From: CAMYMQ01 sp963730305
GTDB taxonomy: Bacteria > Pseudomonadota > Alphaproteobacteria > Bin65
Length of the DNA stretch: 64,000 nucleotides
Assembly: GCA_963730305.1 (NCBI GenBank)
Contig: CAVSRB010000008.1
Location: forward strand, 310,001-374,000
Direction of reading: 5' to 3'
Part shown: positions 23,642 to 32,633 of the stretch, in pieces
Position numbering within the stretch: position 1 is the stretch's first letter
Layout: the number at the start of each line of letters is the position of its first letter
Notes under the pieces: generated by a model
Databases searched by the model: none
What the model was told of the DNA's origin: nothing
What the model saw: only the letters and a program-made list of their open reading frames with translations
Translations under genes and position numbers: made by a program

Positions 23642-25573
23642 TCAGGCTCGGGCCGGCAGCTCCACGACCGCGCCTTCCTTGCCGATCGCGCCGAGCACGG
23701 TCTGCACGATATGCGCCGCGTTGAGACCGGCGATGTCGTACTGCTTCTCGGGCTTGTCGTGCTCGATGAACAGGTCGGCCTGGACCATCGGGCGGAACTT
23801 GAGCTGGCCGCCGTCGAGCAACCCGGCGTGGCTGACGAACTGGCTGACATGGGCGGCGAAGCCGCCGATCGAGCCTTCCTCGATGGTGACCAGCACCTCG
23901 TGCTCGCGCGCCAGCCGGCGCACCAGGTCCTGATCGAGCGGCTTGGCGAAGCGGGCGTCGGCCACGGTGGTGCTGAGCCCGCGGGCGGCCAGCTCGTCGG
24001 CCGCCTGGAGCGCCTCCTGCAGGCGCGTGCCGTAGGACAGGATCGCGACCGTCGTGCCCTCGCGCAGGATCCGGCCCTTGCCGATCTCGAGCGGCACGCC
24101 CTCCTCCGGCATATCGAGCCCGATGCCCTCGCCGCGCGGATAGCGCAGGGCGCTGGGCCGGTCGTCGATCTGCGCCGCCGTGGCGACCATGTTGACCAGC
24201 TCGACCTCGTCGGCGGCCGCCATCAGCACGAAGCCGGGCAGGCAGCCGAGATAGGCGATGTCGAACGAGCCGGCGTGGGTCTGGCCGTCGGCGCCGACCT
24301 GGCCGGCCCGGTCCATCGCGAAGCGCACCGGCAGGCTCTGGATCGCCACGTCGTGCACGACCTGGTCGTAGGCGCGCTGGAGGAAGGTCGAATAGATCGC
24401 GCAGAACGGCTTCATGCCGTCGGCGGCCATGCCGGCGGCGAAGGTGACGCCGTGCTGCTCGGCGATGCCGACGTCGAAGGTGCGGTCGGGGAATTCCTTG
24501 CCGAACAGGTCTATGCCCGTGCCCGACGGCATCGCCGCCGTGACCGCGACGATGCGGTCGTCCTTCTGCGCTTCCTTGATCAGCGACTGGGCGAAGACCT
24601 TGGTATAGGACGGCGCGTTCGACGGCGGCTTCTTGAGCTCGCCGGTGACGACGTCGAACTTGGTGACGCCGTGATACTTGTCGGCCGAGTTCTCCGCCGG
24701 CTCGTAGCCCTTGCCCTTCTGGGTCACGCAATGGACCAGGATCGGCCCGCCCTCGGGGTCGTCGCGGACGTTGCGCAGGACCGGGATCAGGTGGTCCATG
24801 TTGTGGCCGTCGATCGGCCCGACATAGTAGAAGCCCAGCTCCTCGAACAGGGTGCCGCCGGTGAAGAAGCCGCGGGCATATTCCTCGGCGCGCTCGGCCG
24901 CCTTGCGCAGCGGGCGCGGGAACTTCTCGGCCAGCATCTTCGACAGGTGGCGGAGCGAGCGGTAGCTCCGGGACGAGATCAGCTTGGACAGATAGGCCGA
25001 CAGCGCGCCGACCGGCGGCGCGATCGACATGTCGTTGTCGTTGAGGATGACGATCAGCCGCGAATCCATCGCGCCGGCGTTGTTGAGCGCCTCGTAGGCC
25101 ATGCCCGCGCTCATCGCGCCGTCGCCGATCACGGCGATGACGTTGTTGTCGCGCTTCTGCAGGTCGCGCGACACGGCGAAGCCGAGGCCGGCGGAGATCG
25201 AGGTCGAGCTGTGCGCCGCGCCGAACGGGTCGTATTCGCTCTCGGACCGCTTGGTGAAGCCGGACAGGCCGCCGCCCTGGCGCAGGGTGCGGATGCGCTC
25301 GCGCCGCTCGGTCAGGATCTTGTGCGGATAGCACTGGTGGCCGACGTCCCAGATGACGATGTCGTCGGGCGTGTCGAACAGATAGTGGAGCGCGACGGTC
25401 AGTTCGACGACGCCGAGCCCGGCGCCCAGGTGCCCGCCGGTCATCGACACCGCATCGATGGTCTCCAGCCGCAGCTCGTCTGCCACCTGGCGGAGGTCCT
25501 TGACCTCCAGCTGGCGCAAATCGGCCGGACTGTGAATCGTGTCCAGCAGCGGGGTCTTGCTATCCACACCCAC
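23642..25573 (-). CDS. dxs: 1-deoxy-D-xylulose-5-phosphate synthase
   Basis: The thiamine-diphosphate enzyme that condenses pyruvate with glyceraldehyde 3-phosphate, the first and usually rate-limiting step of the MEP isoprenoid pathway. Landmarks are IWDVGHQCYPHKILT, the ThDP motif GDGAMSAGMAYEALNN, EEGSIGGFAAHV near the C-terminus and the YPRGEG loop. Length is about 643 residues, near the family norm of 620-640. Three in-frame GTG codons occur at the beginning (25579, 25573, 25567). The middle one has the best spacing from AAAAAGGAGA, hence the chosen start. ispA lies just upstream, xseB before that; ispG is elsewhere in this window. Confidence 0.95.
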   Translation of the reverse strand: MGVDSKTPLLDTIHSPADLRQLEVKDLRQVADELRLETIDAVSMTGGHLGAGLGVVELTVALHYLFDTPDDIVIWDVGHQCYPHKILTERRERIRTLRQGGGLSGFTKRSESEYDPFGAAHSSTSISAGLGFAVSRDLQKRDNNVIAVIGDGAMSAGMAYEALNNAGAMDSRLIVILNDNDMSIAPPVGALSAYLSKLISSRSYRSLRHLSKMLAEKFPRPLRKAAERAEEYARGFFTGGTLFEELGFYYVGPIDGHNMDHLIPVLRNVRDDPEGGPILVHCVTQKGKGYEPAENSADKYHGVTKFDVVTGELKKPPSNAPSYTKVFAQSLIKEAQKDDRIVAVTAAMPSGTGIDLFGKEFPDRTFDVGIAEQHGVTFAAGMAADGMKPFCAIYSTFLQRAYDQVVHDVAIQSLPVRFAMDRAGQVGADGQTHAGSFDIAYLGCLPGFVLMAAADEVELVNMVATAAQIDDRPSALRYPRGEGIGLDMPEEGVPLEIGKGRILREGTTVAILSYGTRLQEALQAADELAARGLSTTVADARFAKPLDQDLVRRLAREHEVLVTIEEGSIGGFAAHVSQFVSHAGLLDGGQLKFRPMVQADLFIEHDKPEKQYDIAGLNAAHIVQTVLGAIGKEGAVVELPARA

Positions 25574-25587
25574 GCGCACTCTCCTTT

Positions 25588-26502
25588 TTATGTCCGCCGC
25601 TCGACGACGAAGCGGGCGACGTCCTTCAATAGGTCCGCCTTGTGACCGAATAAATCAAGGTGTCCGGCCGCCTGGGTCGCCAGAGCGGCCGCGCGCTCCC
25701 GGGCGCCGTCGAGCCCCAAGAGCGAGATGAAAGTAGCCTTGCCGGCGTCGGCGTCCTTGCCGACCTTCTTGCCGACCTCGGCCTCGTCGCCGGTGGCGTC
25801 GAGGATGTCGTCGGCGATCTGGAAGGCGAGCCCGAGGTCGCGGGCGTAGGCGTCGAGCGCCGCGCGGGCGCCTTCGTCCGCCTGGCCCAGGATCGCGCCG
25901 GCCTGGCAGGAGAAGGCGAACAGCCGGCCGGTCTTCATCGCCTGCAGACGGGTGATCTCGTCGATGCCGTAGCCGGCGCCCTCGACCTCGGCCTGGAGGT
26001 CGAACATCTGGCCTCCGACCATGCCCTCGGCGCCGGCACCCGAAGCCAGGGCCGCGACCAGCGCGCTGCGCACCGCGCCGTCCGGGTGGGTCGCCGGGTC
26101 GGCGAGCACCTCGAACGCCAGGGTCTGAAGCGCGTCGCCGGCCAGGATCGCGGTCGCCTCGTCGAAGGCGACGTGGCAGGTCGGCTTGCCGCGGCGCAGA
26201 TCGTCGTCGTCCATCGCCGGCAGGTCGTCATGGACCAGCGAGTAGCAGTGGACGAACTCGATCGCCGCCGCCGCCCGCTCGGCCCGGGCCGGGGCGACGT
26301 CGAACAGGCCGGCGCCCTGCAACACCAGGAACGGGCGCAGCCGTTTGCCGCCGTCCAGCGCGGCGTAGCGCATGGCGTCGTAGAGGCGCTTCTCGGGCCC
26401 GTCGCCGTCGGGGAGCAGGTCGGCCATGACCTGCTCCATCCGTGACGCGGCCGCGTTCAGCGCCAACGCTAATGCATCGGAATGAGTGCCGTCGGGACTC
26501 AC
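25588..26502 (-). CDS. ispA: Farnesyl/geranyl diphosphate synthase (polyprenyl synthetase)
   Basis: A 304-residue prenyltransferase that condenses isopentenyl diphosphate with allylic diphosphates, giving C10-C20 chains for quinones, undecaprenol and carotenoids. The first aspartate-rich motif is in LVHDDLPAMDDDDLRRGKPT, the second is FQIADDILD. The residues before the first motif (EFVHCYS) resemble short-chain farnesyl synthases. Start is GTG 26500-26502 behind GGAGGGGAAGA. It sits between xseB and dxs on the minus strand, the classical proteobacterial xseB-ispA-dxs arrangement, with a 14-base gap to dxs. Confidence 0.94.
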   Translation of the reverse strand: MSPDGTHSDALALALNAAASRMEQVMADLLPDGDGPEKRLYDAMRYAALDGGKRLRPFLVLQGAGLFDVAPARAERAAAAIEFVHCYSLVHDDLPAMDDDDLRRGKPTCHVAFDEATAILAGDALQTLAFEVLADPATHPDGAVRSALVAALASGAGAEGMVGGQMFDLQAEVEGAGYGIDEITRLQAMKTGRLFAFSCQAGAILGQADEGARAALDAYARDLGLAFQIADDILDATGDEAEVGKKVGKDADAGKATFISLLGLDGARERAAALATQAAGHLDLFGHKADLLKDVARFVVERRT

Positions 26503-26536
26503 TCTTCCCCTCCGGTCCTAGCGCCCGTGATTCGGA

Positions 26537-26788
26537 TTAAGCTTTGTCGGCAGGTTCTGTCGCGACTTCGCCGCCGGGCGCCTGAACGATTTTCTCAACC
26601 TTCACCTGCGCATCGCGCAACTTTGCTTCGCAGTGACGTTTGAGCGCGGCCCCCCGCTCATAGGAACGGATCGCATCATCCAGCTTGGCCTGTCCGGATT
26701 CCAGGTTGCGCACGATGTCTTCGAGCTCCTTCAAGGCATCCTCGAAGCTCATTCCGTCGATCGCAGCCTGTTCGTCCTTATCGGCCAT
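26537..26788 (-). CDS. xseB: Exodeoxyribonuclease VII small subunit
   Basis: The 83-residue small subunit of exonuclease VII, a nuclease that degrades single-stranded DNA. The family signature is SFEDALKELEDIVRNLESGQ followed by SYERGAALKRHCEAKL, a coiled helical hairpin that packs on the XseA subunit. The ATG at 26786-26788 is preferred because GAGGAACGG precedes it; an upstream ATG five codons earlier is possible. The gene for the large subunit xseA is not in the window. It lies between the deacetylase-like gene and ispA on the same strand. Confidence 0.92.
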   Translation of the reverse strand: MADKDEQAAIDGMSFEDALKELEDIVRNLESGQAKLDDAIRSYERGAALKRHCEAKLRDAQVKVEKIVQAPGGEVATEPADKA

Positions 26789-26881
26789 CCCGTTCCTCGG
26801 CATTGCGGCGCAATAAAACACCATGCGGCGCGGCGGAGCAAGCCGTCTGCCCACCCGCGGCAATCATGACAATCCGTACGG

Positions 26882-27827
26882 TCAGTCGCCCGGAAGCGTG
26901 CTGTCGGCCAGCGCCTCGACATGGGCGACGGCGCTGGCCGCAAGCGCGTCGAGGTCATAGCCGCCTTCGAGGGTCGAGACCACCCGGCCGCCGGCGAAGC
27001 CCGCGGCGACCGCGCATAGCTGCCGGGTCGCCCAGGCGTAGTCCTCCTCGACCAGGTTGAGCATCGCCAGCGGGTCGTCTCGGTGGCCGTCGAAACCGGC
27101 GCTGATGAAGAGGAAGTCGGGCCGGAACCGTTCCAGCCCCGGGATCACGCGCTCGCGGATCGCGGCGCGGAATTCGTCCGAGCCCGCCATCGGCGGCAGG
27201 ATGGCGTTGACGACGTTGCGGTTGACGCCGGTCTCGGTCGGTGCGCCGGTGCCGGGATAGAGCGGCCACTGGTGGGTCGAGGCGTAGAACAGGTCCGGGT
27301 CGCCCTCGAACACCGCCTGGGTGCCGTTGCCGTGATGGACGTCGAAGTCGACCACGGCGATGCGCCCGAAGCCGATACTTCTGGCGCGCGTAGAGCCCGG
27401 CGATCGCGACGTTGTTGAACAGGCAGAAGCCCATCGCCCGGTCGGGCTCGGCGTGATGGCCCGGCGGCCGCACCGCGCAGAAGGCGTTGCCGACCTCGCC
27501 GCCGGCGACCGCGTCGACCGCGGCCACGGCCGCCCCGGCCGCGCGCAGGGCCGCCTCGCGGGAACCCGCGCTGACCCCGGTGTCGGCGTCGATCGCGCCG
27601 TAGCCGGTCTCGGGGATCGCCTTCATCACCCGCTCGATGTGCGCGGCCGGGTGGGCCAGCTCCAGCAACTCGAGCTCGATCGCGGGCGCCTCGGCGCGGT
27701 CGAAGCGCTCCGCGGGCAGCGCCGCGAAGGCCCGCTCGATCGCCACGAGGCGGTCGGGCCGCTCCGGATGGTGGAGCCCCGGATCGTGCTCGCGGCAGGC
27801 CGGATGCATGTAGAGTTGGGTGGTCAC
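26882..27827 (-). CDS. Histone-deacetylase-superfamily protein, one apparent frameshift
   Basis: An arginase/deacetylase-fold hydrolase of the acetylpolyamine amidohydrolase and class II deacetylase-like group. Seen are PPGHHAEPDRAMGFCLFNN with the active-site histidine pair, VDFDVHHGNGTQ with zinc ligands Asp and His, SAGFDGHRDDP with the third zinc Asp, and STLEGGYDL. An extra base near 27374 breaks the frame between ARQKY and the VDFDVHH strand; the rest is intact. The start is GTG 27825-27827. It occurs upstream of xseB-ispA-dxs in many Alphaproteobacteria. Substrates may be acetylated polyamines or proteins. Confidence 0.85.
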
Positions 27828-28022
27828 GCGCGCCTCTGACGGATGGATCGGCCCTTGGACCGATGGCTGCATCTCAGCGTATCTAAATCAGGCGGCGGCC
27901 GATCGCGCAATTGTCGTCGCAGGCGGCGGCCGGGTCGGGCATACTCTCATGGAATGTTGCTTTCGGCCGCTTTGGCTTATAGTGCGCGGTTGACGAAGCG
28001 TTACGAGACGAGCTGCGACGCG

Positions 28023-29189
28023 ATGCGGATCGGTACGTTACTTGGGGGGTGCGTTCCGGCGGTGGCGGCGCTGGTCCTGATCGGGCCGGCGACCGGCGGC
28101 TTGTCCGCCGCGACCGCGCAGTCGAAACCGGCGACCCGCCCGGACAACGGCACCAAGACGCCCGAGGGCGGCCTCGTCCGCAAGAAGCCGCAGACCTCCG
28201 ACGCCAACGCCCGGCGCCGGCGGCCCGGCCGCCGCGGCGGGCCGATGATGGTGCGGGTCGACAAGGTCGTCCGCGGCGTGCTCCAGGCCACGGAACCGGT
28301 CATCGGCCGGCTGGTCCTGCGCCAGGGCGGCGTCGTCGCCGCGCGCGCGGCCGGCGGCGTCGACGCGATCCGGGTCCACGTCGGCGACCGGGTCAAGAAG
28401 GGCGACGTCATCGCCCTCCTCGATACCGGCATCGCCCGGGCCAAGCTGGCCTACCAGAAGGCCGAGCTGCGGCTGGCGCAGCAGGAGCTGGCCCGCTTCG
28501 AGACGCTCAAGAGCGGCAACTCGATGGCCTTCGCCAAGGCCAAGTACGAGGACGCCCAGCAGCGCGTGGCCCGCGCCGAAGCGAACGTCCGCCTGGCCGA
28601 GATCGCCCTGCGCGACGCGGTGATCCGCGCGCCCTATCCGGGCATCGTCACCAAGCGGCATACCGAGGTCGGCGCCTATGTCGGCATCGGCGCGGCGGTG
28701 GTCACCCTGATCAACGTCGACAGCCTGGAGATCGAGGCCGACCTGCCCTCCGACCGGGTCGCGGCGCTCAAGCCCGGCACCAAGATCCAATTCGAGATGC
28801 GCGGCCTGCGCCGCCAGGTCGCTGCGGTGCGCGCGGTGATCCCGGAACAGAACACGCTGACCCAGACGGTCGCGGTCCGGCTGACGCCGAACTTCCGGCG
28901 CACCGGCACGCGCGGCGCGGTCAACCAGCCGGTTACCCTCCACGTGCCGACGGGGAAGCCGCGCATGGCCGTCTCCGTGCACAAGGACGCCATCGTCAAC
29001 CGCGGCGGCGTCAACCTGGTCTACGTCGTGACCGGCGGCAAGGCGATCCCGCACAAGGTCGAGCTCGGCGACTCCTACGGCGCGCGCTTCGAGGTGCTGA
29101 GCGGCGTCGAGCCCGGCGACCTGGTGGTTACCCGCGGCAACGAACGGCTGCGCCCCGGCCAGCCGGTCGCCATCCGCAAGCGGTCGTAG
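28023..29189 (+). CDS. RND efflux periplasmic adaptor (system 1)
   Basis: A 388-residue membrane-fusion protein linking an inner-membrane RND pump to an outer-membrane channel. The N-terminus MRIGTLLGG with a hydrophobic run to about residue 30 is a signal or anchor segment. The biotinyl-lipoyl half motifs are seen at VHVGDRVKKGDVIALLD and DAVIRAPYPGIVTKR, on either side of an alpha-helical hairpin rich in Lys, Glu and Ala. A beta-barrel domain follows. A basic stretch of Arg and Gly (residues about 60-75) is unusual. It is followed after 27 bases by its pump. No tolC-like gene is in the window. Confidence 0.88.
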   Translation: MRIGTLLGGCVPAVAALVLIGPATGGLSAATAQSKPATRPDNGTKTPEGGLVRKKPQTSDANARRRRPGRRGGPMMVRVDKVVRGVLQATEPVIGRLVLRQGGVVAARAAGGVDAIRVHVGDRVKKGDVIALLDTGIARAKLAYQKAELRLAQQELARFETLKSGNSMAFAKAKYEDAQQRVARAEANVRLAEIALRDAVIRAPYPGIVTKRHTEVGAYVGIGAAVVTLINVDSLEIEADLPSDRVAALKPGTKIQFEMRGLRRQVAAVRAVIPEQNTLTQTVAVRLTPNFRRTGTRGAVNQPVTLHVPTGKPRMAVSVHKDAIVNRGGVNLVYVVTGGKAIPHKVELGDSYGARFEVLSGVEPGDLVVTRGNERLRPGQPVAIRKRS

Positions 29190-29216
29190 CCCGCTGGCTC
29201 CCGGAAGGATAACCCC

Positions 29217-32200
29217 TTGAACCTGATCCGCGCATCGCTGGAGCGGCCGGTCGCCGTCATCGCTGCGGTCATCATGGTCATCCTGTTCGGGTTCGTCGCG
29301 CTTCAGCAGATCCCGATCCAGCTCGCCCCCGACGTCCGCAAGCCCAACCTGACGGTCGAGACGCTGTGGCCCGGCGCGGCGCCGGCCGAGGTCGAGCGCG
29401 AGATCGTCACCCGCCAGGAAGACGCGCTCAAGGGCATCGAGGGCGTCGAATCGATCGAGGGCCGGGCCGAGACCGGCCGGGCCCAGGTGCGGCTCGAATT
29501 CCGCGTCGACCAGAACATCGACAAGGCGATCCTGCTGGTCTCCAACCGGCTCGACCAGATCTCCGGCTATCCCGACGAGGTCAAGCGCCCGCAGATCAAG
29601 ACACGCGGCACCGAAGACAACGCGATCGCCTATTTCGTCGTCCAGAAGCTGCCGAGCAACAAGAGCAAGCGCCCGATCTACACCTACGGCGACTTCATCG
29701 ACGACCAGGTCATCGACCGGATCGAGCGCGTGCCCGGCGTCGGCGGCACCAACTTCTTCGGCGGCAGCGAGCGCGAGCTGCGCATCGTGGTCAAGCCGGA
29801 GGCGATGGCGCGCTACGGCCTGACCGTGCCCAACGTGGTCACCGCCCTGCAACGGGCCAACGTCGCGCTGTCCGCCGGCGAGATCAACGAGGGCAAGCGG
29901 CGCTACGTGGTGCGCTTCTCCGGCGACCTGACCGCGGTCCGCGCGGTGCGCAACGTGCTCGTGCGCACGGTCGAGGACAAGGCGACGGGGCGGATCGCCC
30001 GGGTGCGGATCGCCGACATCGCCAAGGTGACCTTCGGCTACAAGGAGCCGGTCGCGAGCCTGCGGGCCAGCGGCCACCCGGCGATGGTGGTCGCGGTGAT
30101 GCGCGACACCGGCGCCAACGTCATGGTCGTGATGAAGGACGTCAAGGCCCGGATCGCCCAGATCAACGAGCAGGTGCTCAAGCCCGCCGGGCTGGTCATG
30201 ATCCAGGTCTACGACGAGACCGACTACATCAAGTCGGCGATCGACCTGGTGACGCAGAACATCTGGGTCGGCGGCCTGTTCGCGGCGACCATCCTGCTCC
30301 TGTTCCTGCGCTCGTGGCGGGCGACGCTGGTGGTGTCGCTGGCGATCCCGGTCTCGGTGATCGGCTCCTTCGTGGCGATGGCGGCGCTGGGCCGGTCGGT
30401 CAACGTGATCTCGCTCGCCGGCATCGCCTTCGCCGTCGGCATGGTGGTCGACGCCGCGATCGTCGTGCTGGAGAACATCTTCCGGCTGAAGGAGCAGGGC
30501 AAGCCGATCTACCAGGCCGCCTACGAGGGCGCCAGCCAGGTCTGGGGCGCGGTGCTGGTCTCGGCGCTGACCACCGTGATGGTGTTCATCCCGATCCTGA
30601 CCATGGACCTGGAGGTCGGCCAGCTGTTCCGCGACATCGCGGTGGCGATCTCGGTCTCGGTGCTGCTGTCGCTGATCGTCGCGGTGACGCTGATCCCGGC
30701 GCTCGCCAACTGGCTGCTGGGCGACCGGCGGTCGGCCAGGGCCGGCGCGACGGAAGCCAAGCCACCGCGGCGTCTGCGCCTGCCCGGCATCGACCAGCTG
30801 GCGATCCTGTTCCAGGCCTTCGTGCTCGGCTTCACCCGGGTCGTGGTCAGGAGCCGAATGCTCGCCGTCCTGGTCGTCGCCATCATCTGCGGCGGCGCGG
30901 CGTTCGTCACCTGGCAGCTGCTGCCCAAGCTCGAATACCTGCCGACCGGCAACCGCAACCTGGTCCTCGCCCTGGCGCTGCCGCCGCCGGGCTACAACCT
31001 CGACACGGTGACCAACATCGCCCACCGCGTCGAAGCGGACCTGCGCAAATACCTGGCCGACCCGACCGCCAAGAAGGTGTCGCACAAGAGCAGCATCATC
31101 GACGACGTGCTGGTGGCGGTGGGCCTGAAGAAGGAGGACAAGGCCGACAAGGGCCCGGTCCAGATCTCGCGCTACTTCTTCGTCGCGCGCAACGCGCTGA
31201 CCATCGTCGCCGCCGCCGCGACCGACCCGACGCGGGCGGGTGAGCTGGTCCCGATCATCCAGAAGGCGGTGGCCCAGGAGCCCGGCACCTTCGCCCGCGT
31301 GTTCCAGCCGTCGCTGTTCGGCCGGTCGGTCGGCGGCGGCCGGGTCATCAACTTCGACATCTCGGGCCCCGACCTGAAGGAGAATCTCGACGTCGCGCTG
31401 CGCGCCTTCCTGCTGATCCGCAAATACATGCCGCCGCAGGAGGGCACCCAGATCCGGCCCCGACCCGGACTGACCCTGGGCGCGCCGGAGCTGAAGGTGA
31501 CCCCCAACAGGGTCCGGCTCGACGAGGCCGGCGTCTCGGCGCGCGACCTGGCGATGACCATCGACGCCTTCAACGACGGCATGCGCGTCGCCGAGGTCAA
31601 CGTCGGCAACAAGCGCATCGACCTGACGCTGATGGGCCCGGAGAATTCGATCAAGCGGACCCAGGGCATCCAGAACATCCCGGTGGTGACGCCGAGCGGC
31701 AAGATCGTGCCGGTGCGGTCGCTGGCCAAGGTCGAGGTGACCCGCGGCGCGATCGAGATCCGGCACCTCGAACGGCTGCGCACGGTGACCCTCCAGGTCG
31801 CGCCGGCGAAGTCGCTGCCACTGGAGGTCGCGATGGACATCCTGCGCGACAAGGTGGTCCCCGACCTGCGCAAGGCCGGCCTGCCGGCCGGCATCAAGCT
31901 GACGCTCTCGGGCGAGGCCGACCAGTTGACCAAGACCTGGGACGCGATGGTCTGGCAGCTCATCTTCGCCATCGTCATCGTCTACCTGGTGATGGCGGTG
32001 CTGTTCGAGAGCTTCGTCTATCCCTTCATCATCATCTTCTCGGTGCCGCTGGCGACCGCGGGCGGCATCCTCGGCCTGGCGCTGCTCAACACCTGGGCCT
32101 ACCAGCCGCTCGACATGCTGACGCTGCTCGGCTTCATCATCCTGATCGGCACGGTGGTGAACAACGCCATCCTGCTGGTCGACCAGACGCTGTTCCACAT

Positions 32201-32501
32201 CCGGACCGACGGCATGACGGTGGACGCCGCGATCCTGGAGGCGACGCAGAACCGGCTCCGGCCGATCTTCATGTCGACGCTGACCAGCGTGTTCGGCATG
32301 GCGCCGCTGGTGCTGTTCCCCGGCGCGGGCTCGGAGCTCTATCGCGGGCTCGGCTCGGTGGTGCTCGGCGGCCTGGCGCTGTCGGCGGTGCTGACCCTGT
32401 TGATCATCCCGCCGCTGCTGTCGCTGGTCGTGCGCGACAAACCGCGAGAGGCTCTCGCGCCCAACCCCAAGCTGCAGACGGCGCCGGCGCCCGGCGAATA
32501 G
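29217..32501 (+). CDS. RND efflux pump, HAE-like (system 1)
   Basis: A 1094-residue inner-membrane pump with the twelve-segment RND layout and two large periplasmic loops. The N-terminal helix (ERPVAVIAAVIMVILFG) and the porter-domain sequence APDVRKPNLTVETLWPGA are canonical. In transmembrane helix 4 the proton-relay motif reads GMVVDAAIVVLEN, with one Asp (about residue 412) where AcrB has two. In helix 10 the family lysine is replaced in TVVNNAILLVDQ. The relay thus resembles metal-type or VNN-type pumps rather than AcrB, and substrates cannot be assigned. The start is TTG 29217 behind GGAAGGATAACCCC. It follows its adaptor directly and precedes a second adaptor/pump pair. Confidence 0.88.
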   Translation: MNLIRASLERPVAVIAAVIMVILFGFVALQQIPIQLAPDVRKPNLTVETLWPGAAPAEVEREIVTRQEDALKGIEGVESIEGRAETGRAQVRLEFRVDQNIDKAILLVSNRLDQISGYPDEVKRPQIKTRGTEDNAIAYFVVQKLPSNKSKRPIYTYGDFIDDQVIDRIERVPGVGGTNFFGGSERELRIVVKPEAMARYGLTVPNVVTALQRANVALSAGEINEGKRRYVVRFSGDLTAVRAVRNVLVRTVEDKATGRIARVRIADIAKVTFGYKEPVASLRASGHPAMVVAVMRDTGANVMVVMKDVKARIAQINEQVLKPAGLVMIQVYDETDYIKSAIDLVTQNIWVGGLFAATILLLFLRSWRATLVVSLAIPVSVIGSFVAMAALGRSVNVISLAGIAFAVGMVVDAAIVVLENIFRLKEQGKPIYQAAYEGASQVWGAVLVSALTTVMVFIPILTMDLEVGQLFRDIAVAISVSVLLSLIVAVTLIPALANWLLGDRRSARAGATEAKPPRRLRLPGIDQLAILFQAFVLGFTRVVVRSRMLAVLVVAIICGGAAFVTWQLLPKLEYLPTGNRNLVLALALPPPGYNLDTVTNIAHRVEADLRKYLADPTAKKVSHKSSIIDDVLVAVGLKKEDKADKGPVQISRYFFVARNALTIVAAAATDPTRAGELVPIIQKAVAQEPGTFARVFQPSLFGRSVGGGRVINFDISGPDLKENLDVALRAFLLIRKYMPPQEGTQIRPRPGLTLGAPELKVTPNRVRLDEAGVSARDLAMTIDAFNDGMRVAEVNVGNKRIDLTLMGPENSIKRTQGIQNIPVVTPSGKIVPVRSLAKVEVTRGAIEIRHLERLRTVTLQVAPAKSLPLEVAMDILRDKVVPDLRKAGLPAGIKLTLSGEADQLTKTWDAMVWQLIFAIVIVYLVMAVLFESFVYPFIIIFSVPLATAGGILGLALLNTWAYQPLDMLTLLGFIILIGTVVNNAILLVDQTLFHIRTDGMTVDAAILEATQNRLRPIFMSTLTSVFGMAPLVLFPGAGSELYRGLGSVVLGGLALSAVLTLLIIPPLLSLVVRDKPREALAPNPKLQTAPAPGE

Positions 32502-32509
32502 GCCGACCC

Positions 32510-32525
32510 ATCACGAAACTGTGAT
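32510..32525. promoter_or_regulatory. Operator-like palindrome before pump system 2
   Basis: ATCAC (32510-32514) and GTGAT (32521-32525) form an inverted repeat around GAAACT, nine bases after the stop of the first pump. The position, 109 bases upstream of the second adaptor gene, would suit a repressor site. Five-base arms are weak evidence. Confidence 0.25.
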
Positions 32526-32633
32526 CATCCGGCGGTTCGGGCGCGCTGAATCCATCTTGCGGGCGGACGCAACAACGCTATGTATCCGCGCGTGCAGGCC
32601 CCGCGTGGTGGCCCGCTTTTGGAGGCGCGCGCA

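Noticed and set aside
28038..32198. Long open frame of 1386 codons on the strand opposite the first RND pair
   Set aside because: It is an artefact of GC-rich third positions: the translation is low-complexity (Asp, Arg, Gln, His) and the plus strand encodes clear RND proteins.
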